This document shows positions 1 to 12,471 of a stretch of 64,000 nt of DNA, in pieces. The translations under genes were made by a program, and so were the position numbers. This DNA is from Halocaridina rubra (Eukaryota > Arthropoda > Malacostraca > Decapoda > Atyidae): contig JAXCGZ010015134.1 of NCBI GenBank assembly GCA_037179515.1, forward strand, positions 10,001 to 74,000. Reading direction: 5' to 3'. The first letter of the stretch is position 1, and each line of letters starts with the position of its first letter. The notes beneath the pieces were generated by a model that searched no databases, had not been told where the DNA came from, and saw nothing but the letters and a program-made list of their open reading frames with translations.

Positions 1-206
1 AAAGGCTGACACCATCCCCCCCACCACCGCCCTGCTTGGGTTATCCACAGGGCACTAGAAATCAGGAAATGAACACTAATGTTAAGGGTTATAACCACAT
101 GTTAATGAAATCATCACTTTTGAGCTGTAGGCCCTAAAGCCAAATGGCCACATAAGGCGTGGCCTAATTGCATACCCATTAGGAAATGTGATTAGCACGA
201 GGCTTT

Positions 207-268
207 GGCCCGATTTCTTAAATAGTGTAAACCTAGGATACCATATTGTTAGTTAGCTAGACACACAG
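207..268. repeat. Terminal segment of a fold-back repeat shared with 30.2-30.8 kb
   Basis: ggcccgatttcttaaatagt, gtaaacctaggataccatat, tgttagttagctagacacac; the reverse complement is at 30609-30663 and 30725-30784. Confidence 0.8.
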
Positions 269-724
269 TCCACGGACTGTTAAGACTGTTGGTATTATTT
301 TTATTTTATCAGTTGAACTGTTTCAGTGGATTTAAGTTTTGTGGAGTCTCTCAAACCGTGTTTCGATTTCAAGAAAAAAAATAATAAAATTGCCATCGCA
401 TGACCAGACTCCTGATTCTCTGCAAAGTTCCTTAAATATGCATTAATTTTACATAACAGAACAATTACAGACATTCCCAAATTTATTCTATTATTGCTGC
501 AGTACACCCCAAGTTTATTCTATTATTGCTGCAATTCAAAATATAAATACATAAAATATTGAAAATGAATAAATTATTGAAATTTCCCACAATGTTTACG
601 AGTAGGATTCTTGAATGCTCTTACACTATTCAGAACAGAATTAATTACGTCAGTTCCTTTTACGCATAAGCCCAGGCTGAGCCACTCATAATATTGTTCA
701 CATATTTCTGTGAAACAGCAAATA

Positions 725-726
<2 letters not shown>

Positions 727-801
<75 letters not shown>
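727..801. repeat. (TC)n
   Basis: Uninterrupted. Another (TC)n follows at 1387-1478. Confidence 0.95.
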
Positions 802-802
<1 letters not shown>

Positions 803-860
803 ACGACGTTGTTGAAATATGCTCAAAATAAGATGTCATCACGCGAGGGACACATCTCAT

Positions 861-966
861 GGCGTTCGTCACATTAAACGATAAAACGTGAAATGTTGAG
901 TTACTTAATGGTGTTCGTCACATTAAACGATAAAACGTGAAATGTTGAGTGACTTAATGGTGTTCG
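861..966. repeat. Tandem duplication, 53-bp unit
   Basis: gttcgtcacattaaacgata aaacgtgaaatgttgag.gac ttaatggt present twice, with the start of a third. It ends at the hAT MITE's target site. Confidence 0.9.
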
Positions 967-973
967 TCTAGGC

Positions 974-1289
974 CAGTGGTTTTCAACCTTTTTGTGCCCA
1001 TGATCCACTTTTGGCAACCCTAACTACTCATGTCCCACTGCCCTTTAGAACTGTCCAATGATGACGAAATCATTATAAAGCATAATCAAAACAATTAGTT
1101 CTTCTTTATTCATTTATGAAATTAAGCACTGACCTGTATTCACTGTAAATAAATCATGTGCATTGTAAGAGAAACTCAAATTACACTTTTTCGTATATGT
1201 ATAGTATTCTTCATTTTTTAAATACTAGCTCAGAGGATGTCCGTGGCCCCCCTGAGAACTGCCTATGGTCCACAGGTTGAAAATCAGTG
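974..1289. mobile_element. hAT-type MITE with 8-bp target-site duplication
   Basis: Terminal inverted repeats cagtggttttcaacc / ggttgaaaatcagtg (13 of 15 match). Flanks 966-973 and 1290-1297 both read gtctaggc. The CAGTGGTTNTCAACC terminus and 8-bp TSD are standard for hAT elements. 316 bp, non-coding. Confidence 0.93.
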
Positions 1290-1383
1290 GTCTAGGCTGT
1301 TTCTGCTCTCACTTTTTTCTTTTTCTTTTCCTAGGCTAACCCCAGGCTCCTTTTCAAGAACGCACGTTTTTTAATCTAGTCAT

Positions 1384-1386
<3 letters not shown>

Positions 1387-1478
<92 letters not shown>
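1387..1478. repeat. (TC)n
   Basis: Uninterrupted; just downstream of the hAT MITE. Confidence 0.95.
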
Positions 1479-1482
<4 letters not shown>

Positions 1483-2097
1483 ATTAATCCATGTTTCATA
1501 GAAATGAGTTTCTGCATATTGAAGTACTAAAGTAAGAAAGCTAAGGTCATTGCCTGCCTCTGTAGGTCAAATAATACAATGGAAGTAAATTGTAGAGTAC
1601 AAAAAAAAAAAAGATGGTTTGAATACGTAGTCTAAATTACATATCCGTGCCCCTTAATGCCAATGTATGAGCAGAATGCTATTTCTTATATGATATGGGT
1701 TAGTTCATAATGGAACAGACATGGCCAGTGTAACATCATTCAATTATTCCCGCGTGATGGAACTGAAATAAAAGAAATTCTCTTATGAATCTAGGAAGTT
1801 TTCAGTCTGTTTCTTCTTGAACAGAATGGGCTAACCCTCTCTGCTTATTTGTAGCCCGCATGTGTGTGTCCACCCCCATTCGAATGGGGACAAATTGTGA
1901 CATAGAGCTATGCTATAGTTTGGAGAGGAAACGATATAGGCACACAAAAGACTTTCTTTTTGGGAAAAAATGGTAATGAAAATATATAACTAGGCAAATA
2001 TAGTAAACCAGTCGAGAATGAGTATGAGGAGTGTTTATCGGTTTATTGTGATTGTTAGGCCTATGTCAGGGAATGAATTCCATTGTTGATTATTTTT

Positions 2098-2220
2098 CGT
2101 CAAGGATTCCCATTTCTACTAAGGACCAGGACGGTGCTTTTTTTGTAAAGACTTTTGGTTTTGGCAGGTGTGATCGTTACCCTGAGTGAATACCCTTTCT
2201 AACCCCAGCCCGTAGCGGGC
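2098..2220 (-). mobile_element. SINE-A, old divergent copy
   Basis: Recognisable order of actaaggaccaggacggtg, ggcaggtgtgatcgttaccc and taaccccagcccgtagcggg, with the outer ends lost. Confidence 0.7.
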
Positions 2221-2519
2221 CGCCAGTATTCTTACTGTAGATCTGGTTAAATATAGCCAATAGAAGTGGCATTAGGCTATCCTTTGTATTTTAATTTCAG
2301 TAATGGATAATGGTGAACGCCTTGCACATAATACTTTGTGTAATATTGCTCTTTTATTAATTGACAAATCTATTATGATATTTTATAAGTTGTTTGAGAA
2401 GAATGATTAAGTTCATGCTCTAACGAAATTGCAATGAACTTCCGGTCTTATCAGACTCACATTTTCACAAGGAAGGCAAGTGAAAACTGACCTCATCGCT
2501 CTAGGCATAGTTCATAATA

Positions 2520-2611
<92 letters not shown>
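2520..2611. repeat. (TA)n
   Basis: Uninterrupted. Confidence 0.95.
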
Positions 2612-2613
<2 letters not shown>

Positions 2614-3090
2614 TTTCATTTTTTTTATGGTTTTCAGGATATTCAAGCGTTCCTTTTGTTTTTATCTCTTTATTTTCTTCATTTATATGTTATAGCTCAT
2701 TGTGTTCCGACTTTATACAAGCTCTTGATTGAGTTTTACTATAATTTTTATTGTATTCTGCTATATTCTGTAACTTGCCCCCTTACCCTGTGGATGACCC
2801 AAGCAGGATGGTTGGGGGAATTGTGGTAATCATATATCTAAGAGGAGCGAAAGAGGGATGTTTGGCTTATAGTACTTGTGTGCTTTGACTCGGCCTTTCT
2901 TTACGGATTGTGGCCATTATATGTGTATAATTTATTCTTATTTTGTGCCTTTTTCACATTCCAACGTTCATTGAAGATTTTATGAAAATTATTTTATTTA
3001 TTATTTTTTTTTTTTTGCATTACTCAATGGGTCACCTCTAAATTGCTAAGTATATATTATGGCTCATTGCACGTGGTCTTGCAGTACATT

Positions 3091-3104
3091 TGAGAGAGAG
3101 AGAG

Positions 3105-3140
<36 letters not shown>

Positions 3141-3142
3141 AG
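3091..3142. repeat. (GA)n with GGAGA breaks
   Basis: Imperfect; a cleaner (GA)n is at 4013-4061. Confidence 0.9.
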
Positions 3143-3394
3143 GAACGACAGTTGAAAACGTGAAGTTAGGCGAGGAGAGGCGGTAGGCTATGTTGAGTGT
3201 GGGAAGAATATTTGTGTAATTCCCAATGCAAATTGCCCTGTTATAGTCTCACGAGAGAAGGATTATGTTCGTCCGTATGAATTTCTCCTTGGTGTTTTAG
3301 AGGTGTTAGTCAGAAACGTGGGAATTTTTAAGGGAAATTCGAGGAAGTTGAAATATTTTAAGACATGTTTTAGCAATGTCGTAGGTTTTTTGAA

Positions 3395-3642
3395 CTTGAA
3401 TAGGACTGTCCATGACAATTCGGTGTTAAGTCTTCCTTCACTTAAGATTGTTTTTCTATGCCTACATCAACAATGAATATTCTTGGATATTCATTACACA
3501 TCTCTTATTATCCCTTCACATCTGAAAAGTCATTACACTATCCATCTTTTGTATCTCTTTAAGTATTCTTTGTGCCCAGGCCCGATGAAGGCTGTTTTAT
3601 TTTTTCGGCCCGTCCTGGTGTCACAGTCATAAAAAAAAATAT
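3395..3642 (+). repeat. Family-D repeat (LINE-B-type 3' tail)
   Basis: Shared block: gacttgaa..aggactgtcc, ttaagtcttccttca, attccttcacatct-like, gtgcccaggcccgatgaagg, cggcccgtcctggtgtcaca. The terminal ggtgtcaca matches the 3' tips of LINE-B. Confidence 0.7.
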
Positions 3643-3724
3643 TATTGCCACTCATAAAAGGTGTCGATGTCCATGACAATTGTTCATGGTGTGACATACT
3701 CTTTAGTATTGTATGATTTGGAGC

Positions 3725-3761
<37 letters not shown>

Positions 3762-3783
3762 TATTATTATTATTATTATTATT
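3725..3783. repeat. (AAT)n then (ATT)n, a trinucleotide palindrome
   Basis: (TAA)n switches to (TTA)n in mid-tract, making a hairpin-forming run. Confidence 0.9.
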
Positions 3784-4010
3784 GTTATTAGTATATTTTG
3801 ATATAGTTAATGAGACAAGAAACGTGTCAATACACTCATTTACTTATTACCAACTTGTAAATATAAAAGTATGAAATTCCTGAACTGCTTCAGTCACTGG
3901 AAATAGGAATTAATGAAGCCATTTTGGTTCAGGTGATGAAAATATATACTGTTTGCCTCGTAACATCGGGTATTAGCAGAGATGTTCCATCTATCACTCG
4001 TTATAATTGA

Positions 4011-4062
<52 letters not shown>

Positions 4063-4296
4063 GGTGATCAGGATGAAATATGGAATGCGAAGAGGTTTCT
4101 TGTTATTCGGGAGTAGTTGAAAGATTTGTCTTTATGGACCGTATTATTTAACTCATTTTATATCAGTTTCTCACCTTGTAGTCTGCGCCTTGTGCCTCTT
4201 AATATTATATTGAAAATATTTTCTTTCTTCTAATAGGCTTAAACTGATAAATTGCAAGTGCAATTTTTTATGAATATTTTGGTGCTTGATTCAACA

Positions 4297-4297
4297 A

Positions 4298-4338
<41 letters not shown>

Positions 4339-4415
4339 TAATAATAATTATAATAATAACAATAATAATAAAAATAATAATGATGATGATGATGATACAG
4401 ATGTGAAAAGTGTGT

Positions 4416-4486
<71 letters not shown>
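4297..4486. repeat. Compound (AAT)n, (GAT)n, (CA)n
   Basis: AAT repeats 4297-4380, GAT 4381-4395, CA 4418-4486. Produces long Asn, Tyr and His-Thr frames on both strands. Confidence 0.95.
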
Positions 4487-4488
<2 letters not shown>

Positions 4489-4489
4489 A

Positions 4490-5583
4490 CCCTTGCACTT
4501 GGTTGATCAGTCATTCGTTTGATGTGTTCCTTTGATGGTCATGAAGGGAAGATCTTAAGAACTCTTTCTCTTGAGGTCATCCAAAGGGCATTCCTTATAT
4601 TGACGAAGCAATCAACATCCTAGGAGAAAACATGTTGACCTCGATTTCATGTAGCTTAGCAACAGTAACATTATCAACTTACATGTAGGGAAGTAGATTG
4701 TCGTATGAATTTTGGGCTTCCATTTGAATTCACACTTTGTAAGATGATTGGGTTATCTCACCGTTTGTCACTACTGACGTAGGGATTTTCCTCCTACGTA
4801 TATATACTTATAATTATGGTAGCGTGGTTACAAGGTAAGAATGGACAAGCAGTAGTTCCTTTGCTTATATTTATTCTAGAGTACAACACATCCGACGCCT
4901 CAATGCCCCCACCCTATGACTATCACAATCTATGATCTATTCGTGCCCCTGGCAAAGTTCTAACTAACTGTCTCTGCCCCGGGTGGCTCTTGAAATACCC
5001 CCAGGGGCAGGGCGTGGCTTAACATCCAATTCTCCAATGAAATCAGTGAGATCTAGTCCAGCTAATCAACGCCAGGTTCAAAGTGGAATCCCGCCTACTT
5101 CCGAGGAGGAGTTATTGGGCATCTCTCCTGGGCGTGTACCTGCGTACGAAACATAAGTTTATGTTTCGTGCGGTTTAGGAAATGGCTAACTTCTTGGCCT
5201 TTCCCACCCTCCTCAGGCACTCCATGTCGGATGCCAAGTCTCAGGGGTCCGGTCATATATCTCCTTGACACTTTCTACAAACATTGGCTGTACCGCAGAA
5301 AACAATTGGGAGAGTATTCTATTTCACCCTTGACTTCTAGCCTCACATGTTTCTCTTCACGACTTGTGGTGTTTTCGAGGACCGAGGGTCCCTTATCCTG
5401 TAGGCCTCTTGGGGGGGGGTGCATGGCGCCAGCGGTTAGTTCCAGGTGCCTAGCCATAAATCTTGGTGGTCCCAAGGGAACACATGGTCGGCACCCAAAA
5501 CTCAATAAAAGTGAGGGCATGTAATAAAATATCTGTGGCCTCGACCAACCGTTACCCCTCTAGATTTGTTACAAGTTTCAGAT
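4490..5583. other. No gene recognised; relatively GC-rich unassigned stretch
   Basis: The part from 4880 to 5530 is richer in GC than its surroundings and has a 118-codon plus-strand frame (5168-5524) and an 81-codon minus frame, neither with a recognisable motif. A small palindrome cgaaacataa-gt-ttatgtttcg sits at 5147-5168. It could be an old repeat or LTR; unproven. Confidence 0.4.
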
Positions 5584-5643
5584 TCTGGCTTCAGCATGAC
5601 GGACTGGCTTCAGCATGACGGACTGGCTTCAGCATGACGGAAG
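5584..5643. repeat. Three tandem copies of a 20-bp unit
   Basis: ggcttcagcatgacggact repeated three times. Confidence 0.9.
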
Positions 5644-5765
5644 TCATACGACAAGATATCTATTGGGGGAAATATCTACGAGATGGAATATATGTTGACC
5701 TCTCCTGCAGTTTTGCACCATAAAAGGCCTATTTTTAATCATTTATTATTTTTTGGTGTCACTAG

Positions 5766-5955
5766 TAGTCACCGTGGCTCAAGCGGTAGCGTCCGCGACT
5801 TTGAGGCGTCAAGTCGAGGGTTCGCGCCCCGTCACGGTCTGAGGTTAGCAAGGGCATGCACTCAGGGTAACGATTACATCTGCCAAAACTTCTTCGCAAG
5901 AAGGCAACCGTCCTAGCCCTTGGTAGAAAAGGGAGTCCATGACGTAAAACCGGAA
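5766..5955 (+). mobile_element. SINE-A (tRNA-derived)
   Basis: tRNA-like head with box A (gtggctcaagcggtagcg) and box B (gagggttcgcgccccg), then a conserved body (gcatgcactcagggtaacga, caaccgtcctagcccttggt, gggagtccatgacgtaaaac) ending ccggaac. Same consensus as nine other copies in the window. Confidence 0.9.
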
Positions 5956-5964
5956 CTGTTGTTG

Positions 5965-6110
5965 GTGTCTCTATTAATCCCCGTTTGGGGTTAGATACAG
6001 ACGGGTTGAAGTTGGGGACTTGAGACTGGATGTCCTTCCTATTACCTCGCTGTGGGATCGAACGCGTCCCCGTCGCCTAAGTCAAGCATTATGCCGCTAC
6101 ACTACGCCGT
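5965..6110 (-). mobile_element. SINE-B (second tRNA-derived family)
   Basis: On the minus strand: tagtgtagcggcataatgct (box A-like), gcgttcgatcccacagcg (box B-like), then the family tail with aggaaggacatccag and ccccaaacggggatta. It abuts the SINE-A at 5766-5955. Confidence 0.7.
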
Positions 6111-6217
6111 AAAAGGCCTATAAATGATGATGCTGTTCCAGTAGGAGCCAAATTGGCGCCTGTTAATATTTTTTTCTTTTTTCCATTCACCATTTCAGGG
6201 CATTCAAGAATTTTAAT

Positions 6218-6413
6218 GTTCCGGTTTTACGTCACGGACTCCCTTGTCTACCAAGGACTAGGACGTTTGACTTCTTGCGAAGGACTTGTTTTGGCAGATG
6301 TAATCGTTACCCTGAGTGCATGCCCTTGCTAACCTCCAACCGTGACGGGACGCGAACCCTCGACCTGACGCCTCAGAGTCGCGGACGCTACCGTTTGAGC
6401 CACGGTGATTACT
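6218..6413 (-). mobile_element. SINE-A with 19-bp target-site duplication
   Basis: Full-length minus-strand copy. The flanks 6199-6217 and 6414-6432 are identical: ggcattcaagaattttaat. This is direct evidence of target-primed insertion. Confidence 0.95.
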
Positions 6414-6549
6414 GGCATTCAAGAATTTTAATAAAGTAATTTCATTAAAATTATCATTTTCGGTGTTTGACGACATTGTCTGAATTGGAAAAAAAGGAAA
6501 TTCTGATGTTATTGACTCACTTGTATTGCATTTATCTAGTGGCGAACAT

Positions 6550-6598
<49 letters not shown>
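6550..6598. repeat. (TC)n
   Basis: Simple tract. (TA)n at 6822-6895 and (ATT)n/(ATC)n at 7013-7084 follow nearby. Confidence 0.9.
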
Positions 6599-6600
<2 letters not shown>

Positions 6601-6813
6601 GAACTCCCTCATCCCTCCCTCCCTCTCTAATCCCTTAGACAATCCTATAACATACAAGGAATGTGACATAAGGATTACGTGGTGCTCACCCTAAGGATTT
6701 TTCTTCTCTCTTTCTCTTTTGTTGTTATTTTAGGATTATTATTATTAGCGTGACAGTTGTCTTATACTGATAAGTTTATCGTAGAGATTATAGAACGGCT
6801 GATAATTCGTGCT

Positions 6814-6821
<8 letters not shown>

Positions 6822-6895
<74 letters not shown>
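6822..6895. repeat. (TA)n
   Basis: Preceded by a short (GT)n. Confidence 0.95.
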
Positions 6896-6896
<1 letters not shown>

Positions 6897-7342
6897 CCTA
6901 TGCCTATGAACAGCTGATAAAAGGGTGAAAATAGGCATGTAGTGAGTATATGAAGGCATAATTATCCTCCTCCTTCGCCATCAATATCATCATCATTATT
7001 ACCATTATCATCCTCATTATTATTGTTATTATTATTATTATTATTATCATTATTATTATTATCATTATTATTATTATCATTATTTAACCTAGTTGTTTGC
7101 AGTGCATGTCCTTTGTGTGGCGCCTTCTATTTGTTTTTATTTGGATTTAAAAGCATTACATGGGAACTTGTGCCCACAGGCACTCCCAGATCTGTTTTTT
7201 AAGGTCATTATGACGCTCTCACTCATACCAATGACATAAATGCATTTTCGCCAGACACAAATGTAAATGTAATTACATCTTTAGTGCTGGATGTGACCTT
7301 ATTTCTGGATGCAGATTGTCAGGATCATAGAAATACTTGCAA

Positions 7343-7543
7343 TGTAGTTACCTTGGCTCAAGCGGTAGCGTCCGCGACTTTGAAGCGTCAGGTCGAGGGT
7401 TCGAGCCTCGCCACGGTCTGAGGTTAGCAAGGGCATGCACTCAGAGTAACGATTACATCTGCCAAAGTAAGTCCTTCGCTAGAAGGCAACCGTCCTAGTC
7501 CTTGGTAGAAAAGGGAGTCCGTGACGTAAAACACGCTTCTTGC
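7343..7543 (+). mobile_element. SINE-A with 14-bp target-site duplication
   Basis: Body as the other copies. Flanks 7329-7342 and 7544-7557 both read agaaatacttgcaa. Confidence 0.93.
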
Positions 7544-7557
7544 AGAAATACTTGCAA

Positions 7558-8868
7558 GAAATAACCCAATCCATGTGGTCTGAAGTCATAAATTAATACA
7601 ATCTGTGACGAAGTGTACTAAAGTATTACTCTTTTCTCGGTCACATAGCATATATTTGGAGTATTGTGGGTGAATTTTTTCCTATTTTCTCATAAGTCAC
7701 TTCCTCACACATGTCTGTAGCCAAGTCTTATGGGCGCAGCAGTTCTGTCGCAATCACCTGTTAATATTTTTTTTTTCCTGTACCATCCACCTGTATATAT
7801 TATCAAAATAAATTGTGTTGTATAGAGCAGCTGTTGTATTTTCGTGATTTAATTAGCATTTGCAGCTCTTCTGGCATTTCATGTTAAGGAATTGTTTTCA
7901 GGTGAGACTGGGTGATTACCCCTTTGGGCTATGGCTAGGCTAATTTGACCAACGCCTTAACCCTCCCCCCCACTTGTCGACAGAGTTGCCTTGTGGTCCA
8001 GAGGCAATGCTGCGGAATGCCTCTTCGTTGCTGTGAAGTTGAGAATGAGTCATCGCTGGACAATCCATGAGGAGAGTGCAAAGAGGGTGTGTGTGTGCGT
8101 AGTTGAAGTTGGCATATTTTCTTTTCGCTTTTCTTAATTCTTTAACATGACCACGGAATGGGCGAAGAATATTGCCCTCATCGGGCCCTGGCACCAAGTA
8201 ACTGCATACTTAAGTTTTTTCCTCTAAGAAATGTGTATTGGTTTCACACTCATGAATATCAGTATTTTATAATACTATATTGTAGTTCTTGGATTTTCAC
8301 ACCATTGAATTTCCTAAATTCTTGCTGAAGTCATCATAAAAATTAATTAATCTCTTTCTTCCCTGCTAGTCGTAGGAGGCGACTGAAGGGGATACAGGTC
8401 CAGATGTGAAAACAGTCTCTTTGTCTTTGTTTTCTTTCTAGATATTAGCGTTATTTGGTGTTATTTGGTGTCGTTATTTGTTCTTTTAGGACCTTTACAG
8501 CCTGAGAAAGCAGTTCTTTAGAACTCTCTTCTTGGGTTTCCTAACTCGTCTTGGGATTAAAGACGAGAAAAAAAATATCACTAATAATAGCAATAGTAAC
8601 AATAACTGCTAACTAGTAAAAATACTTTTAAGTACCAGAAATATCAAACGAATGATATAAAAAAAAAAAACTTTAAAAACTGAGGGAATAAAAGGGAGGT
8701 ATACTTAACCTTGTTTCACATTCGTAGGCCAACACCAGCCTTATAAAATAGAAGATATGACACTTGAACATCAATACCCAAAACCAACATGAATTATACA
8801 GGTGTAAAAACGACCCCATTGGAAGGTCTTTAGACAGTCAATCCTTCGGTTGGAAAGGTTGGAAGAAT

Positions 8869-8870
<2 letters not shown>
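7558..8870. other. No gene recognised
   Basis: Contains a LINE-B-like 3' tip in reverse at about 8155-8198 and otherwise unassigned AT-rich sequence. Confidence 0.5.

Positions 8871-8943
<73 letters not shown>
8871..8943. repeat. (TC)n
   Basis: Uninterrupted. Confidence 0.95.
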
Positions 8944-8945
<2 letters not shown>

Positions 8946-9344
8946 CTACCATTCCTCTCCCCCTCCCCCATCGAGGTTGTCAGCACCATCATCAGGGGGT
9001 AATCGCCCCCCACCTCCTGTCGCTCCTTTGGTGCCATTCCCGTGACTTGCCCACTGGCTGTCGCCAGATTTTGCGTCGTCAAATGCAGTAAACTATTGAG
9101 CAGCGTTTCCTTATTTTTCCAGAAATGTTCGTAATATTTCTTCTTCTTCTTCTTCTTCTTCTTTTTCCCATTATCGCTTTTATTCGCTTTATCTTTTTTT
9201 TTTTTTTACCTTCATATGTCTTGTTATTGTGGGGGTATTCCAGGAAATCTTTTTAGCATAAATAAGAAATGTTGCAGTCTGCGAAAAAATTAAATTCGGG
9301 ATAACTTACCGCCATAATACACACACACACACGCACGCACACAC

Positions 9345-9757
9345 CACGAAACTGGTGCTAGAAATACCCAATCCCAGTTATGATGAGAGGCTGAGGGAAT
9401 TGGACTTACCATCACTTGAAGCCAGAAGATTGAGGGGGATAAGGTGTCAGTCTTTAAATTCCTTCATGGTTATGATAGAGTGGATAGGGATCGCTATTTT
9501 GATATGGCTGGATCTAGAACTAGATGTCATAGTTTGAAGCTTCGTAAGAAAACTTCTTTGCAGGATGTAAGGAAGTACTTTATCAGTGTAAGAGTAGTTG
9601 ATAAGTGGAATTCGCTAAGCGAGGAGGTAGTTAATGCTATCTCAATTCATAGTTTTAAGGACAGGTATGAAAAGTATCACTAAGTACAAAATGGAACCGA
9701 TCAGGAGACGGGAAGATACTAGCTTTAATGCTCTTTCCCGTAATCACAATTAGGTAA
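9345..9757 (+). mobile_element. LINE-A copy, 5'-truncated RT C-terminus and 3' end
   Basis: Starts inside the RT C-terminal region (ETGARNTQ-like, then YDERLRELDLPSLEARRLRG), frameshifts near 9440, continues through FKFLHGYDRVDRDRYFDMAG to a KDRYEKYH stop, then the family 3' UTR. The 3' end 'cacaattaggtaagcacacc' runs straight into a (CA)n tract. It is flanked 5' by a short (CA)n as well. Confidence 0.85.
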
Positions 9758-9762
9758 GCACA

Positions 9763-9817
<55 letters not shown>
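9758..9817. repeat. (CA)n attached to a LINE-A 3' end
   Basis: Continues directly from ttaggtaagcacacc. Confidence 0.93.
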
Positions 9818-9818
<1 letters not shown>

Positions 9819-10159
9819 CCTACTGGAGAATAAGTTTGTCTTAAATAAATGAATAAAGTATACTGTATATCAAAAAGGCTAATGACTTTTCTGTTTATTT
9901 AAGAAATCCCTCTCAGCGTTTTTCTTTCTCATTTCGTCTCATTCCGTTATTGTTCATATCGAATGTTTTACACTTAAGATCAACATTATGTCGTGATTGT
10001 TTTTTTTTTTAATATATATACTTTTATATATAAGTGTTTTTCTCTTGAGGATAAGTTATGAGGAGTACCTGAAGGCGTGAGGTAGAACCCGCATTGATTT
10101 GAAGTAGGTGAGAGTAGCTAAGTATCTCTGCTCACAAACGTTATTATTAACACAGATAG

Positions 10160-10310
10160 AATCTGAATTTCAGATCAAAACTTGGCACGAGGGTCTGCCC
10201 CTCTCTTTTTTATCTTACTTTATTTAATTTTCGTGCTTTTCCCTCCAATTCCCTTATATCCTTAATTCCCTCCCCTTTCCCCTCTTATCCTATCCCATCC
10301 ATCTGATCTG
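10160..10310. repeat. Unassigned interspersed repeat, partner of 44315-44485
   Basis: See 44315-44485; similarity by eye is above 85 percent over about 150 bp. Confidence 0.7.
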
Positions 10311-10645
10311 ATCTAACTTTATTATCTATTACTCCAATATTAGGGATATTACCCCAAGGACTCTTGTTATTTCCCCCCCCCCACTTCCTATTCCTCGACC
10401 CTCTTTTCCCTTCGTGTTTTTGCACTTCTCTTTATTTGAATTTGAGGGGCGTTGTAGGTGGTTTCTGAGGGGCATTTAAGCTTCCATGAGTATATTGATG
10501 ATTTGTGGAATATTATTTAAAAAAAAAAAGTATGGCTACAGTATGCACAAAGATCTACGAGAAGCAGTGCTGCTGTTTACCTGTAAAACTTGACCTCATA
10601 CTCAGTAGGTAACCCAAGCAGGATGGTAGGGGTTAATTGTGGTAA

Positions 10646-11128
10646 GTCTAATTCCCTCGGCCTCTTCTCATAACTGAGAGTGCGTATTTCTGGGACCAGT
10701 TTCGTGGGATGTCTATGAGCATTTTCCAGCTTAGCTATGTGCTTTTTCAAGAGGGGATTCCAAAAGGGGGCTTTATATTCAAGCTTTGGCCTCACATAAG
10801 TTACATAAATATTTCTGAACATTTCCTTGTCCATGTGCCTGAAAGCTACCCTTACATTGGCTAAGAAAGCTGCCCTTACTATGCCATTTATATGCATTTC
10901 CTTGAGACAAATCGACCAGTATGTTTACTCCTATATCTCTGTCTTTCTCCATCTCTTGAAGTTCTGCTCCTGCCATTGAATATCCAATCTTGGGCCTTTT
11001 TGCACTTGTACCCATTCTCATATTATTACATTCTGAAGTACTGAATTTCATTAGACACTCTTCTGACCACTCGTGCAGACTGTTTAAGTCTTCCCAAAGT
11101 TCTCTATCATTGTTCTCGTCTGTGTATA
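10646..11128 (-). mobile_element. LINE-A copy, RT C-terminal fragment
   Basis: Minus-strand translation gives ENNDRELWEDLNSLHEWSEE, MRMGTSAKRPKIGYSMAGAE, then HMDKEMFRNIYVTYVRPKLE, with at least one frameshift between them. Its downstream side (about 10603-10645) switches to an unrelated repeat containing aacccaagcaggatgg instead of the normal LINE 3' end, so the copy is truncated or recombined. Confidence 0.8.
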
Positions 11129-11242
11129 TGTGTGTGTGTGCGTGTATATATGTTTCACCCACGAGATACTAAAGGTATATATTTAGGTTACGGTGTTTTA
11201 TGTCATGTTATAAATGAAAGGCAATATTTTAGTGTAATATTC

Positions 11243-11392
11243 GAGGACCGCAGTAGTGTAGTGATGGAATGCATGATTCTGGTGATGACAGACCCGTAAT
11301 TGAGTCCACTATGTGGCGTTAGGAAGGGTATCTAGGCTTAATACTCCCAGCTTCAGTCTGTCTCTTTCCACTTCCGTAATGGGGACTTACAG
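11243..11392 (+). mobile_element. SINE-B copy
   Basis: cgcagtagtgtagtgatgg (box A-like), acccgtaattgagtccac (decayed box B), gcgttaggaagggtatct, then tccacttccgtaatgggg. Confidence 0.65.
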
Positions 11393-11760
11393 TAAAAGAA
11401 ATGAGGATTATATGGCCAATTTCGATAACATCCTAGAGAACTGTCCTTCCCAGCCAGGTTTAAGAGAGAGAAAAACTCTTTACTTTCCTTTTATAACGTT
11501 AATAATCTCATCGCTTCCTGTCCTCTTTGTGTGTGAAAGTGTCCATTGTCACTCGAAAACTATTGGCTTCTTAGACCAAAAGGTGTTTTGTTGGTCTTCC
11601 AACGCCTTTTTTCCCCCATTTTATTTTTCTACCCCCATTAGAATAGGCTGCTTTGGCCTACTCAAGCTACTCCTTTGGAATTATGATAATATTCAATGGG
11701 CTTATATGGGGGTAATTGGCCAGGTAAAAGAATGGTACAAAAAGAAAAGTTAAATTTGAT

Positions 11761-11762
<2 letters not shown>

Positions 11763-11813
<51 letters not shown>

Positions 11814-11818
11814 TTGTG
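11763..11818. repeat. (GT)n attached to a LINE-A 3' end
   Basis: Continues from the minus-strand copy at 11819. Confidence 0.93.
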
Positions 11819-12431
<613 letters not shown>

Positions 12432-12471
12432 CAGTTATTATTGCATATAGATTACGTATCCATGTGGTCAG

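Noticed and set aside
5168..5524. 118-codon frame in the GC-rich stretch
   Set aside because: No motif, no splice context, overlapping frame on the other strand; higher GC alone lengthens chance frames.
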